Source: Achromobacter ruhlandii (lineage in GTDB: Bacteria > Pseudomonadota > Gammaproteobacteria > Burkholderiales > Burkholderiaceae_B). Taken from it: 64,000 bases of DNA. The notes under the pieces are model-generated. The model saw only the letters and a list, made by a program, of their open reading frames with translations. It made no database searches and was not told where the DNA came from. The DNA lies in the NCBI RefSeq assembly GCF_902859695.1, contig NZ_CADIJL010000002.1, positions 1 to 64,000 on the forward strand. The letters run 5' to 3'. Position numbers and translations under genes: made by a program. Numbering within the stretch: position 1 is the stretch's first letter; each line of letters starts with the position of its first letter. Of the stretch, positions 9,367 through 20,183 are shown piece by piece.

Positions 9367-9390
9367 AGGCGGGACCCGAAAGCCCCGCCT
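9367..9390 (-). terminator. Terminator of the cold-shock gene
   Basis: On the minus strand AGGCGGG and CCCGCCT pair across a 10-nt loop, followed by the T-rich tract TGTTATTTTCTTATT. It lies 41 bp past the csp stop. Confidence 0.75.
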
Positions 9391-9430
9391 GATAATGGCG
9401 CAACCTTACCGTTGCGCTGTAAAGGGTAAC

Positions 9431-9676
9431 TCAGGCAGCCGTGATATTGAGCGCCTGTTTGCCTTTGGGCCCCTGGATAATCTCGAAAGCCACTTTCTGG
9501 CCTTCCTTCAGGGTTTTAAAACCATTCATCTGGATGGACGAGAAGTGGGCGAACAGATCTTCACCGCCGTCATCGGGCGTAATGAAGCCGAAACCCTTTG
9601 CATCGTTGAACCATTTGACGGTACCCGTCGATTTGGGATTGTCCCCTTGGACGGCGGTTGCGGTCGTATCAGACAT
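9431..9676 (-). CDS. Cold-shock domain protein
   Basis: An 81-residue single cold-shock domain with RNP1 (KGFGFI) and RNP2 (LFAHF) nucleic-acid-binding motifs after a short N-terminal tail ([10 protein letters not shown]). It probably acts as an RNA chaperone in the cytoplasm. The ATG at 9676 is preceded on its strand by GAGG. A longer in-frame reading to 9820 would start inside the promoter and adds low-complexity residues, so it is rejected. It is divergent from clpS, as cspD is in E. coli, although the sequence itself looks like a general CspA-type protein. Confidence 0.95.
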   Translation of the reverse strand: MSDTTATAVQGDNPKSTGTVKWFNDAKGFGFITPDDGGEDLFAHFSSIQMNGFKTLKEGQKVAFEIIQGPKGKQALNITAA

Positions 9677-9790
9677 GCGGACTGCCTCATTGAATCGTAT
9701 GTTGACAGAAGGGCATCGCGGCCTAGACCCCTGTCCCCCCTCCGGCCTCCTGGCAGGTTTTCGATGAGTTGAAAACCCCAGAATGCGTGG

Positions 9791-9820
9791 ATAATGCGCC
9801 GCTTTTCTTTGCGGAGTCAA
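9791..9820 (-). promoter_or_regulatory. Promoter of the cold-shock gene, with ~105-nt leader
   Basis: Reading the minus strand, TTGACT (9820-9815) and CATTAT (9796-9791) are separated by 18 bp. Transcription from about 9784 would give a leader of roughly 105 nt before the ATG at 9676, in keeping with the long, structured leaders of cspA-type mRNAs. The region toward clpS also holds an imperfect inverted repeat (AAACTACGCA 9827-9836, TGCGTAAGTT 9853-9862). Confidence 0.6.
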
Positions 9821-9902
9821 GTATGGAAACTACGCATTTCTACGTGTAATTTTGCGTAAGTTACATGCAAGCCGTCCCCTGATTAAATAGAATAGCCGCC
9901 CT

Positions 9903-10217
9903 ATGAGTTCTACCTTGGATACCCAGCATGATTTGGTCGTCGAAAAGGCGCCGGCCCGCGTTGCGCCGCCGCCGATGTACCAGGTCCTGTTGCTCAATGA
10001 CGACTACACCCCGATGGAGTTCGTCGTGAAGGTGCTGCAGAAGTTCTTCAACAAGAACCACGAAGAGGCCACGCGCATCATGTTGCAGGTGCATCACGAG
10101 GGCCGCGGGGTCTGCGGCGTCTATCCGCGCGATCTCGCCGCCACCCGGATTGCCCAGGTGGCGCAGTACGCGCGGGCGCGACAACATCCGTTGCAGTGCG
10201 TGATGGAACCGGTTTGA
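9903..10217 (+). CDS. clpS: ClpS adaptor protein
   Basis: Adaptor that binds the ClpA N-domain and delivers N-end-rule substrates to ClpAP in the cytoplasm. At 104 residues it has a flexible N-terminal tail, then the hallmark [17 protein letters not shown] and [12 protein letters not shown] motifs that form the N-degron pocket. The start ATG follows an AT-rich region with no strong ribosome binding site. It is separated from its partner gene clpA by about 7.6 kb and has its own terminator; in many proteobacteria the two are adjacent. Confidence 0.97.
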   Translation: MSSTLDTQHDLVVEKAPARVAPPPMYQVLLLNDDYTPMEFVVKVLQKFFNKNHEEATRIMLQVHHEGRGVCGVYPRDLAATRIAQVAQYARARQHPLQCVMEPV

Positions 10218-10230
10218 ACTCATAAGAAAA

Positions 10231-10256
10231 AGCGCCGCCGCGACAGGCGGCGTTCT
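10231..10256 (+). terminator. Terminator of clpS
   Basis: CGCCGCC / GGCGGCG stem with a 6-nt loop (10233-10252), extended by AG/TT pairs, starting 14 bp after the clpS stop. The T-run is short, so efficiency is uncertain. Confidence 0.6.
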
Positions 10257-10366
10257 ACTGTCAGCGTTGCAAAGCAGGAACCGCGCACCGAGAAGCGCGC
10301 GGCACTATCAGGTCGGTAGCTCCGCCGCAAAGGAGCATCGCATTCGAGTAGGCGGGGAGGTTTGCC

Positions 10367-13300
10367 GTGAGTGGAAAGAACAGCAAGACCTGGCTGGCGG
10401 TAGCCGGCGCGATCGTGGTGGCCGGCGCCATCGGCGTGGGCTGGTGGATGGGCAAGGGCGGACAACCGTCAGCGCCCGCGACGCCGCAGACGGCCACGCC
10501 GGCGACGTCCTCGCCGCCGCCCGTTGCGGCGGGCGGCGGCGCCAAGCCAGAGGCCTTGCCAGCCGCGGCCACCATCGGTACCGCCGATCCGTTCGCGGTC
10601 CTCAATTGCCAGCCGCGCCAGTACAACGATACGCTGGCGCTGGCGGTCACCTTCACGCAGCCGGTCGAAGCCAAGGCCGACCTGACCAAATTCCTGCAGG
10701 TCACCGACACCGGCGCCGCTTCGGGCAAGGCCGACCAGGACACCGAGCGCAGCGCCAATGGCCAGCAGCCGGCTTCGGTCCAGCCGGGCGACGCCGCGCC
10801 CAAGGGCAAGATCGTCCAGGGTAACTGGGTGGTCGGCTCCAATCCGCGCATGGTGTATTTCCCCTACGTGCAGCCGCAACGCTCGTATTCCGTGAGCGTG
10901 CGCGCGGGCTTGCCGGGCGCGGGCGACAAGGTCGCCCTGGCCAGCGCCTCGCACTGCGACGTGGTGACCGACGCCATGCCGCCTTCGTTCTATTTCGCCA
11001 GCCGCGGCGTGGTGCTGCCCGCCGGCCAGAATGGCGGCCTGCCGGTGGCGACCGTCAACATGCCCGAGGTCGACGTGCAATTCCTGCGCGTCGCGCCCGA
11101 GCGCGTGCCGGAACTGTTCGAATCGGTGCTGGGCATCGGCCGCAACACCGCCGCGTCGGACGATGACGAATCCGGCGGCTACGACGACGAAGACGGCTGG
11201 CGCTACTCGGGCAACCGCAGCCTGAAGGGTTCGGTCAGCAACTGGGACCTGGACCGCCTGAACACGCTGACCACCAGCGTCTACCAGGGCCGTTTCCTGA
11301 CGGATGACAAGCCGAATCGTCGCCACGTCACCTTCCTGCCGGTCGAAGGCATCAAGGAACTGCAGGAGCCCGGCATCTATGTCGCGGTGATGAGCCAGCC
11401 CGGCCGTTTCCGCTATGAATACCAGGTCACCTATTTCTACGTCAGCGACATCGGCCTGCATGCGCGCCGCTACAGCGACCGCATCGAGGCCTATTCGGTG
11501 TCGCTCAAGAGCGGCCAGGCGATCTCCGGCGCGCTGTTCGAACTGGTGGACGGCGCCGGCAAGGTGCTGGCCAAGGCCCAGGCCGACGGCCAGGGCCACG
11601 TGCGTTTTGATGGCAGCTTCACCAACGCCCGCGTGATCCGAGCCTCGCGCGACAAGGAAATGACCGTGCTGGCGCTGGCCGAGCCGGCGCTGGACCTGTC
11701 CGAATTCGATACCGGCGGCCATATCTCCCGCCCCAACAACCTGTTCGTGTACGCCGGCCGCAACCTCTACCGCCCCGGCGAAACCTTCCATGTGTCGGTG
11801 CTGCCGCGCGACCTCGACGGCCGTGTCATGCCGCCCGCGCCGCTGACCGCCACGCTCAAGCGCCCCGACGGCCGCGTGGTCTCGACCAACCTGTGGCAGC
11901 CCGCCAAGGACCTGCAGGGCTACGTCGAGCGCGCCATCGATCTGCCGCCCGATGCCCAGACCGGCGCCTGGATGCTGGAGCTGCGCGTCGATCCCGCTTC
12001 GCGCGCGCCGGACGCATCCTGGAAGTTCCAGGTCGAGGAATTCCTGCCCGAACGCATGAAGATGGCGCTGACCTCCGACCAGGATGTGTTGTCGCCGGAC
12101 GACACCCTTACCGTGGACGTGCAGGGCGACTATCTGTATGGCGCGCCCGCCGCCGGCAACCGCCTGCTGTCCAGCTTCCAGGTCAAGCGCGACCGCTATG
12201 CGCTGCCGCAGCAATGGCCCGGCTTCATCTTCGGCGACGTGGACGACGATTCGCGCCGCCATTTCGAGGAATTGCCGGAGGCCGCGCTGGATTCGACCGG
12301 CGCCGCGCAACTGGAAGTCGAACCGCGCACCGAAGGCACCCATTCGCCGATGAAGGTGCGGGTCTCGGCCAGCCTGCTGGAATCGGGCGGCCGCCCGGTG
12401 GTGCGCTCGATCGAGCGCAGTGTCTGGCCCGCCGACAAGCTGATCGCCGTGCGTCCGCAGTTCGACAATGATGTCGCCCGCGAAGGCGCGCCGGCCTCGT
12501 TCGAAGTGCTGCGCGTGGACGCGCAGGGCAAGATCGCGCCGCTGGCGCAGGCGCAGATGCGCCTGTACCGCGAGGAACGCCAGTACTACTGGCGCTTTGA
12601 TGACCAGCGCGGCTGGAACAGTGGCTACACCGAAACCGAGGAACTGCTCGATTCGCGCGCGATCGCGCTGACGGACCGCAGCCAGTTCACGGTGCCGGTC
12701 AAGTGGGGCCGCTACCGCCTGGAAATCGCCGATCCGGAGACCGGCGAAACCCTGCGCTACCGCTTCTATGCGGGCTGGGACGCGCAGGACGCCGACGCCA
12801 TGGGCAACCGCCCCGACCGCGTGCAGATGAAGCTGGAAGGCGTGCCGGCCAAGCCGGGGGACAGCGTCAAGCTGACCCTGACGCCGCCGCACGACGGCCA
12901 GGCGCTGATCACCGTCGAAGGCGACCGCATGCTGTGGTCGACCTGGGTGGCCGTGAAGGCGACCGGCACGCAGGTGGAAATCCCGATCGACAAGAGCTGG
13001 AAGCGCCATGACCTGTACGTGGCCGCGGCGGTGTTCCGCCCCGGCAGCGAAGGCGACCGCGTGACGCCGGCGCGCGCGCTGGGCCTGACGTTCCTGCCAA
13101 TCGCCAGCGCCGACCGCAAGCTCGACGTCAAGCTGACGGCCGCCGCCAAGACCGAACCCGAGACCAAGACCACGGTCCGCGTCAAGGTCGACGGCGCCCA
13201 GGGCAAGCAGGCCATGGTGACGCTGTCGGCGGTCGACGTCGGCATCCTCAACATCAACCAGTACCGCACGCCCGATCCGCTCGACTTCTTCTTCGGCAAG

Positions 13301-15595
13301 CACCGCTACGCGCCCGAACTGCTGGACATGTACGGCAAGCTGATCGAGAAGATGGACGGCACCAAGGGCAAGCTGAAGTGGGGCGGCGATGCCGCCATGC
13401 GCGGCGACAGCAAGAGCCTGCCCAAGAAGGTCAAGCTGGTCGACCTGTTCTCGGGTCCGGTCAAGCTCAACGACAAGGGCGAGGCCGACATTTCCCTGGA
13501 CCTGCCCGACTTCAATGGCACGCTGCGCCTGATGGCCGTCGCGTTCACCGCCGACAACTTCGGCAGCACCGACGCCGAAATGGTGGTGGCGGCGCCGATC
13601 GTGGCCGAGCTGAACACGCCGCGCTTCATCACCCCGGGCGACCAGGCCGCCATCGCGCTGGACGTGACCAACCTGAGCGGTTCCGACCAGAAGGTGACGG
13701 TCAAGCTGGAAGCGCTGGATCCGGTCGGCATCGTCGACGGCACCCGCACGGTGACGCTCAAGGACAAGCAACGCACCACGCTGCGCTTCACCGCCGGCAC
13801 CACCGGTTCGTATGGCCTGGGCCTGATGCGCCTGACCGTGGACGGGCAGGGCGGTCCCAAGCCGATCCACATCGTGCGCGAATCGGTGCTGCAGGTGCAG
13901 CCCGCCTACGCGGCCGAGCGCCAGGTGCGTCGCCTGCGCCTGAATCCGGGCGAGTCCAACACGCCGCAGGCATCGTGGGTGGCCTCGTATTACCCGGATT
14001 CGACCACGGTCAGCATGACGATCTCGAACCGTCCGCCGATCAACGTCAACCGCGTGGTCGAAGGCCTGCTCAACTACCCCTATGGTTGCACCGAGCAGAC
14101 CATCAGCGCGACCCTGCCGTGGGTGCTGATCGACGAAGAAGCGGCCAAGCAGTTCGGCCTCAAGCCGCGCACCCAGGCCGAGCGTGAAGCCAAGGTCGCG
14201 GGCGCCATCGGCCGCCTGTCGGGCATGCGCAACGCAGTCGGCTCCTACAACCTGTGGAGCAGTTCGTCGGCGCGCGACGTGTGGCTGACGGCCTATGCCG
14301 TGGGCTTCCTGCAGGATGCGCGCGACAAGGGCTTCACGATCCCCGAGGCCTCGCTGGACCGTTCGCGCCAGTGGCTGCTGGAGCAGGTGCAGCAGAGCAG
14401 CGGCTCGTTCGGCACGTGGTCGGCCAACCTGAAGCGCGACTTCGAGTCGGGCCGCCTGGACAGCAGCGGGCTGAACGTGCTGCGCGAGGACCACCGCCGC
14501 TTTGCCGGCCTGGCCACGGCCGCCCTGGCGCTGGCGCGCGACAAGAAGGCGCCGCTGTCCACGGTGCGCCAGCTGTTCGACAACTATCAGGACCGCGCGC
14601 GTTCGCCGCTGCCCCTGATCCAGCTGGCCGCCGCGTTCAAGCTGATGGGCGATGAAGGGCGCATGAAGAGCGCGCTCGACCTGGCCATGACGCGCGAATA
14701 CGGCATCACCCGCCGCGCCAACAGCTACTACGACGACTGGCTCGGCGACTACGGCAGCGCGGTGCGCGACTATGCGCTGTCCTATGCGCTGGCCAACCAG
14801 TACGAGCTGCGCCACGACCGCGTCGAGAATCTGATGACGCAGCTGGCCGCGCGCATGGGCAACCGTTCGTACCTGTCGACCCAGGAACAGATGGCCCTGC
14901 TGATGGCCGCGCGCGCCGCCGGCGGCGACAAGTCGACCCCGTGGCAGGCCGCGCTGACCGTCAATGGCGTGCGCAAGGAGCTGGAAGGCGGCAGGTCCGA
15001 CCGTACCGTGTCGCTGACCGCGGCCGAACTGGCCGGCACCCAGCTGACCAACACCGGCAGCCAGTCGCTGTTCCTCGAGTACGACATCCAGGGCAGCCCG
15101 ACCACGGTGCCCGCGCCGCGCAACGACGTGATCCAGCTCAAGCGCGGCTGGTACCGTCCGGACGGCCGGCCCTGGGACGGCGGTTCGTTGCAGACCGGCG
15201 ACATGCTGGTGGTGTGGGTCCAGGCCAGCGCCAACCAGAACATTCCGGATGGCCTGCTGGTGGACCGTGTCCCGGCTGGTTTCGAGGTGGAGAACCTGAA
15301 CCTGTCGCAGAGCCCCGAAATGCAGGAATGGAGCATTGGCGGGCGCCGCGTGGCCGACGCGATGGCCGACCCCAACATCAAGCACCGCGAATTCCGCGAT
15401 GACCGCTATGTTGCGGCGGTTTCGCTGGGCCGCGGCAAGGTGGACGTGTTCTACCTGGTGCGGGTCGTGACGCCGGGCCGTTATTCGGTGCCGTCGACGG
15501 TGGCCGAAGACATGTACCGGCCCGAGATCCGTGGCGTAGGCGAGCAATGGAGCACGGTCGAAATCCGCGATCGCAGCGCCAAGCAGCGTCCTTGA
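10367..15595 (+). CDS. Bacterial alpha-2-macroglobulin (YfhM-like), thioester type
   Basis: A 1742-residue protein of the alpha-2-macroglobulin family, thought to trap foreign proteases in the periplasm. The N-terminus has a single hydrophobic segment (about residues 8-28) and no lipobox cysteine, so it is probably anchored as a type II membrane protein, unlike the E. coli lipoprotein. The thioester motif GCTEQ is intact (Cys1241, codon at 14087) in NYPYGCTEQTIS, so covalent trapping should be possible. The GTG start is chosen for the GGGGAGG site 6 bp upstream. The stop overlaps the pbpC start, matching the conserved yfhM-pbpC pairing. The pair lies between clpS and clpA. Confidence 0.95.
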   Translation: MSGKNSKTWLAVAGAIVVAGAIGVGWWMGKGGQPSAPATPQTATPATSSPPPVAAGGGAKPEALPAAATIGTADPFAVLNCQPRQYNDTLALAVTFTQPVEAKADLTKFLQVTDTGAASGKADQDTERSANGQQPASVQPGDAAPKGKIVQGNWVVGSNPRMVYFPYVQPQRSYSVSVRAGLPGAGDKVALASASHCDVVTDAMPPSFYFASRGVVLPAGQNGGLPVATVNMPEVDVQFLRVAPERVPELFESVLGIGRNTAASDDDESGGYDDEDGWRYSGNRSLKGSVSNWDLDRLNTLTTSVYQGRFLTDDKPNRRHVTFLPVEGIKELQEPGIYVAVMSQPGRFRYEYQVTYFYVSDIGLHARRYSDRIEAYSVSLKSGQAISGALFELVDGAGKVLAKAQADGQGHVRFDGSFTNARVIRASRDKEMTVLALAEPALDLSEFDTGGHISRPNNLFVYAGRNLYRPGETFHVSVLPRDLDGRVMPPAPLTATLKRPDGRVVSTNLWQPAKDLQGYVERAIDLPPDAQTGAWMLELRVDPASRAPDASWKFQVEEFLPERMKMALTSDQDVLSPDDTLTVDVQGDYLYGAPAAGNRLLSSFQVKRDRYALPQQWPGFIFGDVDDDSRRHFEELPEAALDSTGAAQLEVEPRTEGTHSPMKVRVSASLLESGGRPVVRSIERSVWPADKLIAVRPQFDNDVAREGAPASFEVLRVDAQGKIAPLAQAQMRLYREERQYYWRFDDQRGWNSGYTETEELLDSRAIALTDRSQFTVPVKWGRYRLEIADPETGETLRYRFYAGWDAQDADAMGNRPDRVQMKLEGVPAKPGDSVKLTLTPPHDGQALITVEGDRMLWSTWVAVKATGTQVEIPIDKSWKRHDLYVAAAVFRPGSEGDRVTPARALGLTFLPIASADRKLDVKLTAAAKTEPETKTTVRVKVDGAQGKQAMVTLSAVDVGILNINQYRTPDPLDFFFGKHRYAPELLDMYGKLIEKMDGTKGKLKWGGDAAMRGDSKSLPKKVKLVDLFSGPVKLNDKGEADISLDLPDFNGTLRLMAVAFTADNFGSTDAEMVVAAPIVAELNTPRFITPGDQAAIALDVTNLSGSDQKVTVKLEALDPVGIVDGTRTVTLKDKQRTTLRFTAGTTGSYGLGLMRLTVDGQGGPKPIHIVRESVLQVQPAYAAERQVRRLRLNPGESNTPQASWVASYYPDSTTVSMTISNRPPINVNRVVEGLLNYPYGCTEQTISATLPWVLIDEEAAKQFGLKPRTQAEREAKVAGAIGRLSGMRNAVGSYNLWSSSSARDVWLTAYAVGFLQDARDKGFTIPEASLDRSRQWLLEQVQQSSGSFGTWSANLKRDFESGRLDSSGLNVLREDHRRFAGLATAALALARDKKAPLSTVRQLFDNYQDRARSPLPLIQLAAAFKLMGDEGRMKSALDLAMTREYGITRRANSYYDDWLGDYGSAVRDYALSYALANQYELRHDRVENLMTQLAARMGNRSYLSTQEQMALLMAARAAGGDKSTPWQAALTVNGVRKELEGGRSDRTVSLTAAELAGTQLTNTGSQSLFLEYDIQGSPTTVPAPRNDVIQLKRGWYRPDGRPWDGGSLQTGDMLVVWVQASANQNIPDGLLVDRVPAGFEVENLNLSQSPEMQEWSIGGRRVADAMADPNIKHREFRDDRYVAAVSLGRGKVDVFYLVRVVTPGRYSVPSTVAEDMYRPEIRGVGEQWSTVEIRDRSAKQRP

Positions 15596-17814
15596 ACACC
15601 GCCGCCACCCCGCCGGCGGGCGCCTCGCGCGCCCGCCGCTGGCGGCGGCGCGGACTCTTCGCGGCCAGCGTGCTTCTCGCGCTGGCCGCGTTGTTATTCG
15701 TGTTCGACCGCCTCTATCCCCTGCCTCCCATCGATTCCGGCGGCGCGGCCGTGGTGGTCGCCGCCGACGGCACGCCGCTGCGCAACTATCCCAGCCGCGA
15801 CGGCATCTGGCGCTACCCGGTCAAGCCCGACCAGGTGTCGCCGCACTATCTCGATACGCTGCTGACCTACGAGGACCGCTGGTTCTACTGGCACCCCGGC
15901 GTCAATCCGGTGTCGCTGGCGCGCGCCGGCTGGCAATGGGCCACCAACCGCCGCATCGTCTCGGGCGGTTCGACCCTGACGATGCAGGTGGCCCGCCTGA
16001 TCGACCCGCAGCTGGCCGGCAAGCCGTCGCGCTCGATGAGCGCCAAGCTGCGCCAGGCCTGGCGCGCGGTGCAGCTGGAAATGCATTACAGCAAGGACGA
16101 GATCCTGTCGCTGTACCTGACCCACGCGCCCATGGGCGGCATCGTCGAAGGTGTTGAAATGGGCTCGCGCCTGTGGCTGGGCAAGCCGGCGCGCGATCTC
16201 AGTCCGGCCGAGTCCGCCATGCTGACCGCCTTGCCGCAGGCCCCGTCGCGCCTGCGGCCGGACCGCCATCCCGAGGCCGCGCAGGCCGCGCGCGACAAGG
16301 TGCTGGACCGCATGGTGGAACTGGGCCGCTGGACCCCCGCCGAGGTGGCCGACGCCAAGATCGAGCAGGTGGTGGCGCCGCCGTTGCGAGCCCGCTGGCT
16401 GGCGCCGCTGGCCGCGCAGCGGCTGCTGCAGGAGGCGGGCCGGCCGCAGGCGGGGACGCGCCGCCCCGGCAGCCGTCCCCCCCTGTTGACCTCGACCCTG
16501 GACGCCGACATGCAGGCGGCGGTCGAGCGCATGCTGCTGGACCGGGTCGACAACCTGCCGCCCAAGGTCTCGATGGCGGTGCTGGTGATGGACAACGATA
16601 CGCTGGAGGTCAAGGCCTACGCCGGTTCCGCCGATTTCTCCGATGATTCCCGCTACGCCCACGTGGATATGGTGCGGGGCGTGCGTTCGCCCGGCTCGAC
16701 GCTGAAGCCGTTCCTGTACGCCCAGGCGCTGGACGATGGCCTGATCCACTCGGAAAGCCTGCTGATCGACGCGCCGCTGTCGTTCGGCGGCTACGCCCCG
16801 GGCAATTTCCAGGCGTCGTTCTCGGGGCCGGTCAGTGTGGCGCAGGCGCTGCAGCGCTCGCTCAACGTGCCGGCGGTGGACCTGCTGGACCGGGTCGGAC
16901 CCAGCCGTTTCGCCTCGGTTATGCTGACGGGCGGGGTCTGGTTGCGCATGCCCGCCGGCGCCGAGCCGAATCTGAGCTTGATTTTGGGCGGGGGCGGCAC
17001 CACATTGGAAGAACTGGTGGGGGCATATCGAGCCCTGGCCCGTGGGGGGATTTCCGGGCGTCCGCGCCTGCGGCCGGAGCAGCCCCGGGTCGAGTCCCGT
17101 ATGATGAGTGCTGGCGCGGCCTGGATTGTCCGCGACATCCTGGAGGGCGGCGGCCACCCGGATCGGCCCTTTTACCAGTCGGGCAGCCCGGCCAGGCAAC
17201 TGGCCTGGAAAACCGGGACGAGTTTCGGGTTCCGGGACGCCTGGGCGGTGGGGGTGACCGACAGCTGGACGATCGGCGTGTGGGTGGGCCGGCCGGACGG
17301 CACGCCCAACCCCGGGTTTTTCGGGGCGAATGTGGCGGCGCCGCTACTGCAGGATATCGTCGCGGCCCTGCCGGAAGGCGCCCAGCAAGTGCGCGTGCGG
17401 CCCGCCACGGTGCAGCCGGTCGTGACCTGCTGGCCGCTGGGCTACCGCCTGGGCAGCGTGCCGTCGGGGGAGTGCCCCGAGCAGCGCGCGGCCTGGGCCC
17501 TGAATGACACGGTGCCGCCGTCGTTTGCCGGTTATGCCGATGCCAGACAGGGGCCGTTGCGCCTGGGGGGCGTGGCCACCGGATCGGTATTGCGGCCCGT
17601 GCCTGGCAGTGCGCAGGTGGCGGTGGATGTGGATGTGCAGGGCGCCGAAGGCGAAGTTTGGTGGATGCTCGATGGTCGCGTGGTGGGTCATGCCGCGTCG
17701 GGTCGTCCGTTTAATCTGGTGCTGACGCGGGACGGACGGTATACGCTTACCGTCATGGACGCGCAAGGCCGTCATGACAGCGTGGTTTTTGAAATCGCTG
17801 GCGTTACGCCCTGA
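15592..17814 (+). CDS. pbpC: Penicillin-binding protein 1C
   Basis: Bifunctional peptidoglycan synthase of the inner membrane. A short basic cytoplasmic tail and one TM helix (about 20-40) precede the GT51 glycosyltransferase domain (catalytic-type Glu94 in YEDRWFYWHPGVNP; SGGSTLTMQVARL). The transpeptidase domain has SxxK at Ser369 (SPGSTLKPF), SLN, and KTGTS near 540. A C-terminal Ig-like domain typical of PBP1C follows. The TTG at 15592 overlaps the macroglobulin stop (TTGA) and gives the usual N-terminus; an ATG at 15547 would add 15 residues inside the upstream gene. Translational coupling to the macroglobulin gene fits repair of cell wall at sites of protease damage (inference from the E. 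coli pair). Confidence 0.95.
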   Translation: MNTAATPPAGASRARRWRRRGLFAASVLLALAALLFVFDRLYPLPPIDSGGAAVVVAADGTPLRNYPSRDGIWRYPVKPDQVSPHYLDTLLTYEDRWFYWHPGVNPVSLARAGWQWATNRRIVSGGSTLTMQVARLIDPQLAGKPSRSMSAKLRQAWRAVQLEMHYSKDEILSLYLTHAPMGGIVEGVEMGSRLWLGKPARDLSPAESAMLTALPQAPSRLRPDRHPEAAQAARDKVLDRMVELGRWTPAEVADAKIEQVVAPPLRARWLAPLAAQRLLQEAGRPQAGTRRPGSRPPLLTSTLDADMQAAVERMLLDRVDNLPPKVSMAVLVMDNDTLEVKAYAGSADFSDDSRYAHVDMVRGVRSPGSTLKPFLYAQALDDGLIHSESLLIDAPLSFGGYAPGNFQASFSGPVSVAQALQRSLNVPAVDLLDRVGPSRFASVMLTGGVWLRMPAGAEPNLSLILGGGGTTLEELVGAYRALARGGISGRPRLRPEQPRVESRMMSAGAAWIVRDILEGGGHPDRPFYQSGSPARQLAWKTGTSFGFRDAWAVGVTDSWTIGVWVGRPDGTPNPGFFGANVAAPLLQDIVAALPEGAQQVRVRPATVQPVVTCWPLGYRLGSVPSGECPEQRAAWALNDTVPPSFAGYADARQGPLRLGGVATGSVLRPVPGSAQVAVDVDVQGAEGEVWWMLDGRVVGHAASGRPFNLVLTRDGRYTLTVMDAQGRHDSVVFEIAGVTP

Positions 17815-17869
17815 TCGGCATAGAATATGAATCGTGTATTTGCCCGCTTCGATGCGTTACGGAGGAAGC

Positions 17870-20179
<2,310 letters not shown>

Positions 20180-20183
20180 GCCC

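Noticed and set aside
9677-9820. N-terminal extension of the cold-shock protein
   Set aside because: The extension would begin inside the -35 element and encodes no family sequence; the internal ATG at 9676 has a ribosome binding site.
9841-9902. A clpS promoter from TTACAT and TAAATA
   Set aside because: Spacing is 17 bp but the -35 matches consensus at only two positions; not strong enough to list.
10469-15547. A 1692-codon open frame on the minus strand across the alpha-2-macroglobulin gene
   Set aside because: It is an antisense shadow of a GC-rich gene. Its translation is rich in Arg, His, Gln and Val with no domain or motif, whereas the plus strand has a full protein with thioester motif and start signals.
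10218-17869. Genomic island between clpS and clpA
   Set aside because: No transposase, integrase, direct repeat or change in codon style is seen; only the gene order is notable.
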